Below the pieces are notes generated by a model. The model was not told the origin of the DNA and searched no databases. It was given only the letters and a program-made list of their open reading frames with translations. Shown piece after piece: positions 17,022-24,847 of a stretch of DNA of 24,847 nt. Position 1 is the stretch's first letter, and each line of letters begins with the position of its first letter. The DNA comes from Chara braunii. Taxonomy: Eukaryota; Streptophyta; Charophyceae; Charales; Characeae. Location: positions 221,159 to 246,005 of the forward strand of contig BFEA01000990.1 in assembly GCA_003427395.1 (NCBI GenBank), written 5' to 3'. The position numbers and the translations under genes were made by a program.

Positions 17022-17890
17022 CGTGACTCGATTCGAGTGGCCTACACGTACTCACATGCGGTGATCGCAATCGACGAAGACACGCCCTTAGGAATACACG
17101 ACTCTACGATGACCGAATGACACGCTCCGGGAGCTCAGATTCGTTGTACGACCCGGAGTACTTCACCCCGTGGATTGAGGAGTGCCTCCGATAGAGGTTC
17201 CCCTGCCTAACCGAGAACCGATTGTGTCCTAGGGAATTCCACCGTGCCACAACCAGCGATCCACGCTGTTCTGATTTCCCCACTTCAGACCACACCCACT
17301 ACTTTATTTCCCCTGGCTTTGTCGTTATCTCCACTAACTTCCCTCCGTTCTGTCTTCTTCTCCCGTATCATCAACTCAAGGTCATCCCGTGGAAAGCCGT
17401 AGCCCCCTACTGGCCCTGCACGCCCTGTGACAACGCGGCAATCTGAGAGCCTCGGGACCGCGAGGGCCCAACCAGAACGTACGACGACCGACGCCACACG
17501 GCGACAACCGACAACCTGACTCATCGGGACCACACCCACCCCGAAGGGATCTTTCGATGAACCGCCGTCCTCAACACAAATGGATCGAACGGCCATAGAT
17601 GACCGGCGCATGCCATCTGCCTTATGACCAGAAGTGGTCCGCCCTCTCTGCCGAATTGCACCCGTGCCCCCGAAAAACTCTGCCATAGGAGATCTCAGTT
17701 CTAGCCTGGGACTCTACCCCCACTTCCCCTAAAATCCTTGGCACACCCCTTTTCGCACTTCCAGGCCCACACCCCATTCCGATCGGGAAGTCGGTCTGGG
17801 CGTGAGGTTTGGGCGTCACAACTGCCTGACATGTTGCGAAACCGTGTCGAAAGCAGATGTGGTGTCGAAAGCCTGTGTGGCGAAGACACG
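17022..17890. other. Intergenic stretch, no supported gene
   Basis: No recognised gene, RNA or repeat. A minus-strand frame of about 133 codons (17285-17686) has no domain and no start context. The last 60 bases hold repeated GTCGAAAGC and TGTGTGG motifs that may be the interior of the MITE ending at 17932. Confidence 0.4.
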
Positions 17891-17932
17891 GTGTGGATTT
17901 TCCATGTTTCAAAAGGTTGTGTGGCGCGCCCC
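17891..17932. mobile_element. Right end of a MITE (E7), left end not found
   Basis: The reverse complement reads GGGGCGCGCCACACAACC, then TTTTGAAACATGGAAAATCC. It resembles the left terminus of E6 (GGGCTCGCCACACCACTC...GAAACCATGAAAAT), so it is an inward-facing end of the same family. The flank after it is TAA. I could not find a matching left end between 17000 and 17890. Confidence 0.4.
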
Positions 17933-17945
17933 TAAGACTATATAG

Positions 17946-18165
17946 GGGCTCGCCACACCACTCTCCTGAAACCATGAAAATTTCTCAAGAGTTGTCAGAC
18001 CTTTTCAAGAGGTGAGTTTTTCGGTGTTTTTGGCCCTTCGCCACACAGACTGTTGGAAGTGGAACTCTTGCGCGGGTGCTACTTGCTCAATCCAACCACA
18101 CACAAGCAGAAGGGACGGATACTTAATTTTGTCCTTTTGTGGGCCGTTTCAGCTGACAGCTCTTG
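17946..18165. mobile_element. Truncated MITE E6, related to E1
   Basis: Starting with GGGCTCGCCACACCACTCTC after TAG (17943-17945), this segment follows E1 in order: terminus, AAGAGTTGTCAGA against GAGAGCTGTGAGGA, then a GGCCCTTCGCCACA block against GGCCCTTCACCACA, then GCTGACAGCTCTTGAG against CTGACAGCTCTCGAA. No matching right terminus occurs before LINE C, so the right end is lost. Confidence 0.55.
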
Positions 18166-18637
18166 AGAATCACGACTCCTTCCAAGGGGTCGGGGAAGGA
18201 CGCTTGAGAAGATGAGGGAGGGTTGCAGGCTTGGAAAATAAGAGTCTTAAGAGTTCCCTCTGGAAGACATAATTCTGACAGCTGGTAGATGAAATTGAGA
18301 GAAGAGGAAACACGTCTGGGGGGGAGGCCGCGAATCTTGCGTTACGGGCGCTACGCGCTCCGCTTCGCGTGAACCGGGTTCGGCAGAATCCGAGCCACCA
18401 ACCGAAGAAATACCATCGTTGATATCGCCCCGACACTCTCCCTCCGCCCTCCTTCCTTGTAGGGAGGACATGGCGCCTGTCTAGCCATGGGAGTGGGGAG
18501 AAGGCGGAGGAAGCGGCACCCAAGTTCAGGAGGTTTGGATCAGTGTTGGAGCTAGAATACGGAGGACAGTTGAAGCAGAAGAAAAACGGGCTAGAGGAGC
18601 TTTGTGTTATCCAGGTCGTTCCGGGAGGGCGTAAGCA
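18166..18637 (+). other. Probable LINE C 5' leader
   Basis: GC-rich sequence without a repeat match lies between the broken MITE and the first ATG of LINE C. It probably includes the LINE C 5' untranslated region; the exact start is not visible. A minus-strand frame of 174 codons across it is unrecognised and probably accidental. Confidence 0.4.
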
Positions 18638-20973
18638 ATGGCGAATACGCAAGTAGGAGAGGGGACGGGCAGATCTCCCCCTCCGGGGCCGCAAGAAGAG
18701 AGGGACTACAGGGAGGATGAAGATACGATTCGGAGCCTACTGACCATGTGCTTCGACGACGGGGTCTACCCTACGGAGATTGATCCTGGGGAAATGGTAG
18801 TGGAGGGAAGAGAAGCAAGGTTCAAGCTGAGCACGTCCTTGGACGAAATCAAAGTGAAGTGGCTTAAGGAGCGCACGGTGACGGTAATATTTAAGGAGGC
18901 GGCGAGATTTTGGCGAAGAATATCAAAGACAATTTGGTTTGTTCTTTCGAAGATGGTTGGATCATGGGGAATGCGAGCTTGCAGCATAACAATCGAAGGG
19001 GGAGGCTAAAGATAGGGTCCAGGGGTGGCCTCTTACGTAGCCAAGGCAAGAGAGGTGACTGACTTCATCAAGGCGGAAGGGCAGGTGGAGGTGACACTCG
19101 GAACTGAAACGTATAAAATTTTGTTTAAACCCTGGATGATCAGGGCAGAATTTAGGGAAGAAAGAAGGCAGGAGGAGGAGAGATCCTTCTGGGTCATGGC
19201 ACTGCAAGTCCCCTTGGACGATATGCCCTTCATCCATGCGCAAATAGAGAGGGCCATCGGGAAGATTCTTTTGGCTCATCCAACAGATGCGGATCCAGCA
19301 AGACCAGCCCTAGTCAACGCGCGTTTTGACTTGGAGTTGGAAGCCCGACCAAACATGAAGGACGTACTATGGGTGGAAACAGCTAATGGGGATCTGTTGG
19401 AGATCAAGCTGGTGTGTTTGGATACCCTTAAGTGTAGAAACTGCAGACAATTCTTCCACTCAGAGCAAGAGTGCAGACGTGGAGGAGGCGCACATCTTCG
19501 AAGAACCAGTCCACCTCACTCAGGGTTGAACCCAGCGCAGCAACAGGGACCAGCGGCTTCGTCGAATGCAGTTAACCGTAGCCGAAGCTACCAAGGCAGG
19601 ATGGGGCCAAGACCCGGGACCCCAGGCCAACCCACGGGAGCACTACATCCAGGACAACTCCGTTCTAATCCAGCGTTCTCTCTTCAAGGAGGAACAGGCG
19701 GACATCAATTCGGACTTGGTCCTCAAAGTGGGGTGATGCCAGGACAACTTGGGGGCAATTTCCCCCCAACAGGTTCGGGAGGTATGTGGGGACTGACAGG
19801 GGGTCTCGGAGGAGTGATGGGACAGGCGGGAGGCTTCCAGCCAGGCCTGTCAGGGGAAACCCTAGGGGGGGTAGGGACCGGAGGGGGTCAAGGAACGATG
19901 GGCGTCGCACAACCACAAGGGCATCTGTCGGGCACCTGGCAGGGCGGCCCCTTAGTGAATTGCTTGCAAGCCAATGACATTCATCCAGTATTCTGGGCGG
20001 GAATCCTGGGAGGACATGGTGTGGCCCCAAACTGGAATTTTCAAAACTCGTGGACAGGGCAGGACAAAGCTCAAGCCCCGGGCGTATCGAGTGAGCAAGG
20101 TAACCAACAACAACAAACGAATATTCGAGTTCCGCTTCGCCCGCGTCCCTTATTCGGTGGAGAGCATCTCAATGGAGCAGAGGCTAGTATGCAGGAGAGT
20201 CGACAGAGAGATGGTACGCTAGGTGGTACGAGATCCCGTACACCAGGAAGCAGAGGAGGCTGAGTACAGCCTCAGGGGTGGAGCTCACCCCGGAACCATC
20301 TGGAGCCTCACGACAGTCGAGGGGCGGCTCGGAACGCTCGATAACACAAACGGAGGGTATGGCGACCCCATGACAAAAATCAACGAGAGATCGACGCACG
20401 ACTACCACGAAAGGGCAATGTTCAGACATAGCTCAATTCGTGGTGCCCCTGGTATGCACGTCGATTAGAAACACCCAATGGGCGGTAACTTGGCAAAAAG
20501 GGGCGGAGCCGTGGACAATCTTCGGCTATGCTGTATCGGATATCCCGACAATTCTAGAGATTGAGAACAGTTTGAAGATGCTCTACTTGCGTAAGTTCCC
20601 AATGAGGGTGATCCCCAAAGTAGTAATGCCGCGAATTGTATTCGGCCCTACGGGGAGTAAGATTAAGTTGTAAGTGCCGCTGGTGGACGCAAGATTGACA
20701 GAGAGTAGCCTAGCTAAGCTGGAGATACTGGGCCTTCGTTTGGTCCCACTCTCAACCTTTGCAGAAGTGAAGAAGCAGGAATTGGCACGACTTACTATCT
20801 CACCACCATTGGTCACCGCAGAAGCTCTGGCTGAATTGAAGTTCAAGCTTCCGAAAGAGAAGAAGTTGGATTCTAACTTTTTGAAGGAGGCACTCATCTG
20901 CAGCTGGCCCGATGTTTCATCCCTTCAAGCCCACATCCAATCACACCAAGGAGTTAACGGTAAGAATGGTTAA
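18638..20973 (+). pseudogene. LINE C ORF1, zinc-knuckle protein, broken
   Basis: The ATG at 18638 opens a Pro-rich, acidic N-terminus. A fold-like part (EIKVKWLKERTVTVIFKEA) follows, then a segment shifted in frame between a T4 run near 18907 and about 19016. Reading the shifted frame gives FLAKNIKDNLVCSFEDGW. A conserved block follows (FKPWMIRAEF...SFWVMALQVPLDDMPF...ERAIGKI), then a CCHC knuckle CRNCRQFFHSEQEC at 19433-19474 (C-x2-C-x4-H-x4-C), then a Gly/Gln-rich tail (19500-20100). A frameshift before 20263 leads into the frame VELTPEPSG...VVPLVCTSI, interrupted by a TGA near 20371 and a TAA at 20671-20673, to the stop at 20971-20973. The knuckle implies RNA binding; the last domain is unnamed. 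Confidence 0.8.
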
Positions 20974-23900
20974 CTTAAGGATTGCTATGTGGAACCTACA
21001 TGGGTTCGGGGACACCACGGGGAGGAGCAAGAGATCGAGGGTGAAGTCATGGATGCATGAGAATAGAATCTCAATAATCTGCTTTCAAGAAATGAAGCTT
21101 AACGATGGAAAGCTGGAGGAACTGGGAAGATGGTGGGACGACCCACAAATTTGGGCAGCAGCCAGAGGAACGAAGGGAGGCGTTGGGATCCTAATCCATC
21201 GCGACCTGGATGTAGTCATCGAAGATTACTACGCAGACATGTGGGGAAGGTGGGCGTGGGTTGTCCTAGTGCAAGGAAGTGTTAGATGGGCTGTAGCAAT
21301 AGTGTATGCCCCAGTAGAAAGGAAAGAGAGGCTAGGATTTTTGGACGAGTTAAGAGTCTCCTTACCTGATGTGAACGAGATAGTGATCGGGGGGGATTGG
21401 AATATGGCTCTGGACTCGTTTCCAGGCCATGCAGCTAACGGCTGTCTGAAAGATGTTTTGGCCTTTGTGGATTTCATGTCGGATCTGGACTTACACAATG
21501 TCTACAGAGACATACACCCAACCAAAGAGGGTTACACCTGGTACTCGCACCAAGGCAAAGGCAGGCAGATAGACTATTTACTCACGGGCATCCGCGAGAG
21601 GGTCATCAGCATATCTGAGTGCATTAACGTGATCTCTGACCATAAGCCAGTGATAAGGGTTTTCAAGTTCGGTCCGGAGAATTCAAGGGGAAAAGGTTAT
21701 TTTAAATTAAACACCTTGAACCTCCGGGACAAGAACTTGTCAGACTGGACCCAGACCTTCTGGAAGCGGTGGGAAATGCAGAAGGATAGGTTTGCTACGC
21801 TGGCGGAATGGTGGGAGGTGGGTACTAAAATTCTGAGTAACATGCTCAACGTATTCTCTCGGATCCTAGCACAGAACAGGAACAAGGAGGAGAAGAGACT
21901 CTGGAAAAGGGTCCAACAGGCGGAACAGAGGATGAAACAACATCCTATCTTCGAGCTGACGTAGGGAAAATAGAGGGCCAGAAAACTAGCAGAGTGGGAT
22001 CAGAAACAGCAGGAGAAGTCTGAACTCTGGGCAGAGAGGACGAAGGTGAACGGTCTGGCGATCTACGACAGGATGACCAGGGAAACCTTTCAAAGATTGA
22101 CTCCAGCCAGGTCAGGACCAACCATGAAGGAATTGAAACATCCCTTCGACGCAAGTGAACCACTGGCCACGCTCCCTCAAGACATTTGCAGATATGCAGC
22201 GTCCTACTACAAGGACATCATAACCTCAAGAAGACCGGGAGAGGGGGCAAACACAGACCTTTCACAAGGCTCTGCACATTGGGACAACACCACAGTGAGG
22301 CTTCCAAGGCAAGGGCGCCTAGACCTAGACCGACGAATTACAAAGGAAGAGGTGGGAGAGACACTTAGAGCTATGGAAGGCGGGAAAACTCCGGGGAATG
22401 ATGACCTCCTTGTGGAGTTCTACAGGGAACATTGGGAGGTGTTGGGTGATGATTTAACGGAGAGATATAACGAAATTCAAATGGGAGGGAGTCTCCCGGT
22501 GAGTGCGTGCAGGGGGATAATTGCTATTCTATTTAAAAAGGGGGACACGAATGAGATTTGAAATTGGAGACCAATTTCGCTGCTCAATGTGTCTTATAAA
22601 ATTCTGGCTAAGGTCCTTGCTAGGCGATTAGGGAAGTACCTGCCATCTCTCGTGGAAGATGATCAAGCCGCCTTCGGGAGAGGGCATTCTATCTTTGAGA
22701 ACATAGGAACCGCAGTGGAGGTACTGGAAGTGGTGAGTAGATACGAGATGGATGTGTCAGTCCTCCTCCTAGATATGGAGAAGGCTTACGACCGGGTGAA
22801 CTGGTCGTATGTGCTGACGTCTCTAAGATGGTTGGGTTTTGGAGAGGTCTTCTGCACCTGGGTAGTGGCATTGTACTCTTAGTCTCTCACTCAACAACTT
22901 CGGTTATGGTTAACGGGCATATATCTCAACCATTCCAGTTGACCCGCTCTCTGAGACAGGGGTGCTCATTGGCTCCCCTCTTGGTCGTCGTTCGTTTGGA
23001 GATTCCGTTAAATAACATCAGGAATCATGCCTAGATTGTAGGCTTGGACATTGGTCGTCGATCCTGCAAGGTAAAAGCGCTTGCCGACGACCTGTTTGCA
23101 GTTTCTGTTAATACACAGAGTTCAATGTCTTCCCTGAGATACTGTCTTCGTCAGTATGAGGCATTGTCAGAAGCAGCAATCAATTGGTCGAAATCTGTGT
23201 ACCTCCTGCCGAAGAAGTATGCACCTGCTGTTGACTGGGGAATGAAGAGGGTTGAGCCACAAGAATCTGAACGGTTTCTAGGCGTTCAAATTGCTCTTAC
23301 CTCATGCGTACTTAGACAGGAGGAGATTCTCCAGTCCAGGGTTCTGTAGAAGCTGTCTAACTGGGGGAAGGCTGCACACCTCTTGCTGTTCGGTAGAGCC
23401 CTAGTAGTCAACATAGCCCTGCTCGCTCTCCTTACCTATTTGGGAAACATCCGACCAGTTAGCAAAAAAACCCAAGCGGTGGTTAAAAGGAAGACAACTA
23501 AGTTTATCTGGCGGCCGCATGCGGAGGAAGGGGAGGCCATAATGTCCAAGGTCGCTTGGGACCTGATCTGTGTCCCAAGACACGAAGGGGGACTGGGGAT
23601 GGTGGACTCGGGCAGAAGGAATCAGGCTATGCTGGCAAGATGGGTTCTCAGAGCGATAACTGAGGACAAGGAAAAACACTGGATATTGCTAGCAGAGTTA
23701 ATCCTCAGTAGGGAATGGCAGCTGACCCGGTCAGAGGATGTTTGGGCGTGTGTATGGATGGATTCTTTTCTCAGAAGGAGGATTAAATCTGAATTTTGGG
23801 GCGCGGTCCTGCAGGCATGGCGTGCGGTCAAACCGGCCATGTTGAGCGAGCCTCATACCAAGCAGGAAGTGTTGGCACAGATGCTTTTTGATTTTGCCTC

Positions 23901-24725
23901 TCTTGTCCCTCCTACCTCCTGTCGGTTGATCCCAGAGATTGGGCCTGGAAACACCCTCTGCACCGAAATGAGAAGGTTTAGATACATCGATATTCAACTA
24001 AACTGGGATATTTGCTTTCAACTCCTCAGGTCGATGTTAATTGGAAGGTGGCTTGTAGATGGTTGGTGACTGGTTGGATCAAAGATTCACTGACAAGACT
24101 TTTGGAAGCCCTGCCCACATTCTAGGTGAATCTCATGGACTTGGTCGTTGTTAAACAAACCAGCTTTCTTTGGCTTATGATGCACCAAGCACTCCCAGTA
24201 GCGGCCTGGTGTGCAAAACGAACAACTAAGGCATGGGTGGAATGTCAAATATGTTCTGGTACTCGAATGGAAGATTTGCAACACTTTGCGTTATACTGCG
24301 ACATTTCTCAGCCTTTTTGGGACTGGTGGAGGCACTCCGACATCCAAGTCCCCGAAAATGGATCGAAATGGTCAGATAATTTCGTGTTGATGGGAACTGC
24401 AGCAAGACGAACACCTCTCTCTCGACGTTATACATATGCGGAAGAGACACTCAGAGGTGCAATACTATGGACCCTTTGGACATAGAGGAATTCAACAACT
24501 AGACTTGGAGAGAAACTGACGCCACCAATGGTTCGAGCAGAGGTCAAATATGACATTAAAACAACGATGCAGGCTGACTGGGAGTATAGAGTACAGCGGA
24601 AAGGATTCACTAGACAGGCAATGCAGCTCTTAACTACACGGTGGGGCGCCTTTTCGGGCCTTGCATCGGTGGACTGTCCCCTGGCTCAATCGCCTTTTTT
24701 AGTTTTTTCAGGTTTTTTTCAGTGA
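20966..24725 (+). pseudogene. LINE C ORF2, endonuclease-reverse transcriptase, broken
   Basis: The start is the ATG at 20966 (MVNLRIAMWNLHGFG), overlapping the ORF1 stop by 8 bases (ATGGTTAA). The endonuclease keeps its key residues: WN, FQEMK (usual form QET), VYAP, GGDWNMALD, QIDYLL and SDHKPV. Reverse transcriptase: GKTPGNDDLL, LFKKGD, LLLDMEKAYDRV (motif A), RSLRQGCSLAPLL (motif B), ALADDLFAV (motif C), SEAAINWSKS. The zinc finger CQIC...QHFALYC is near 24250-24300. Stops include TAG at 21962 and 21971, TGA at 22559, TAG at 23032 and 23347, TGA at 24067, and TAG at 24483. The frame shifts near 22880 and again between 24069 and 24126. Confidence 0.9.
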
Positions 24726-24847
24726 TTTTTCACTTGTATAATTTTTGAGTGGTAGGATTACTTGGTGCTATGGTACTAGGGTATGGCCTGTTGTTGAGGG
24801 CTAGCAATTTACTGATTTGTCACCTTTTGTTGAACTAGATAGGACCT
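24726..24847 (+). other. T-rich 3' flank of LINE C
   Basis: Several T runs lie just before and after the last ORF2 stop. I see no poly-A tail, target-site duplication or gene before the window ends, so whether this is LINE C 3' untranslated region or host DNA is open. Confidence 0.35.

Larger units (their letters stand above)
18638..24725 (+). mobile_element. LINE C, near full-length degenerate non-LTR retrotransposon
   Basis: Plus-strand order is ORF1 with zinc knuckle, then ORF2 with endonuclease, reverse transcriptase, thumb and C-terminal zinc finger: a complete L1-type plan of about 6.1 kb. LINE B is a relative on the opposite strand about 6 kb away. Many single stops and at least five frame changes make it non-autonomous. 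The 3' end after 24725 is T-rich, with no poly-A before the window ends, so the element may run on. Confidence 0.88.

Noticed and set aside
17736-17932. A complete MITE ending at 17932 with its left end near 17736
   Set aside because: The candidate left end (GGCACACCCCTTTT) aligns poorly with the right terminus and has no GGGG start or matching duplication.
18170-18694. A 174-codon minus-strand frame upstream of LINE C
   Set aside because: It overlaps the LINE C start, has no domain and no start context.

Overview
This window looks like gene-poor, repeat-dense nuclear DNA of a plant-lineage eukaryote. It holds three degenerate non-LTR retrotransposons (LINEs), a tRNA-derived SINE with target-site duplications, a nest of small inverted-repeat DNA elements (MITEs), and several tandem or hairpin repeat families. 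I found no prokaryotic gene organisation and no intact host gene. A streptophyte alga such as Chara is my guess, from repeat style and from L1-like LINEs with a zinc-knuckle ORF1. Nothing in the window proves the species. Ambiguous bases (N) at 343, 573 and 578 point to a draft assembly.

Layout: 1-700 is unassigned. 700-2470 carries poly-T/poly-A tracts, a spaced direct repeat, and seven copies of a short hairpin motif. 2560-3005 is a run of three tandem-repeat arrays. The last of these forms the tail of LINE A, which lies on the minus strand (about 2924-7560) and has an ORF1, an endonuclease, a linker, a deletion of the reverse-transcriptase palm, and a thumb plus zinc-finger C-terminus. LINE B follows head-to-tail on the same strand (about 7560-12680); its ORF2 is nearly complete but broken by stops and frameshifts, and its ORF1 is 5'-truncated. 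A partial SINE copy (12686-12835) abuts the LINE B 5' end. A complete SINE (12877-13344) follows, with A and B boxes, a poly-A tail and 10-bp target-site duplications.

13490-15303 is a nest of MITE-like elements. The outer element E0 contains E1 and E3 side by side, and E3 contains E2. E1, E2 and E3 have GGG-type terminal inverted repeats and 3-bp duplications (TAG, TTA, TAG). An uninterrupted relative of the E2 target site survives inside E0. 15304-17890 has no convincing gene, only a promoter-like TATA segment and G-box palindromes. Two more MITE ends lie at 17891-18165.

18638-24725 is LINE C on the plus strand, the most complete element: ORF1 with a CCHC knuckle, then ORF2 with endonuclease, reverse transcriptase and C-terminal zinc finger. 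It is inactivated by in-frame stops and a few frameshifts. LINEs B and C belong to one clade. They share an unnamed domain between the knuckle and the endonuclease, and ORF2 overlaps ORF1 in the +1 frame in both.

The elements do not form a pathway. The window records repeated insertion, nesting and decay.
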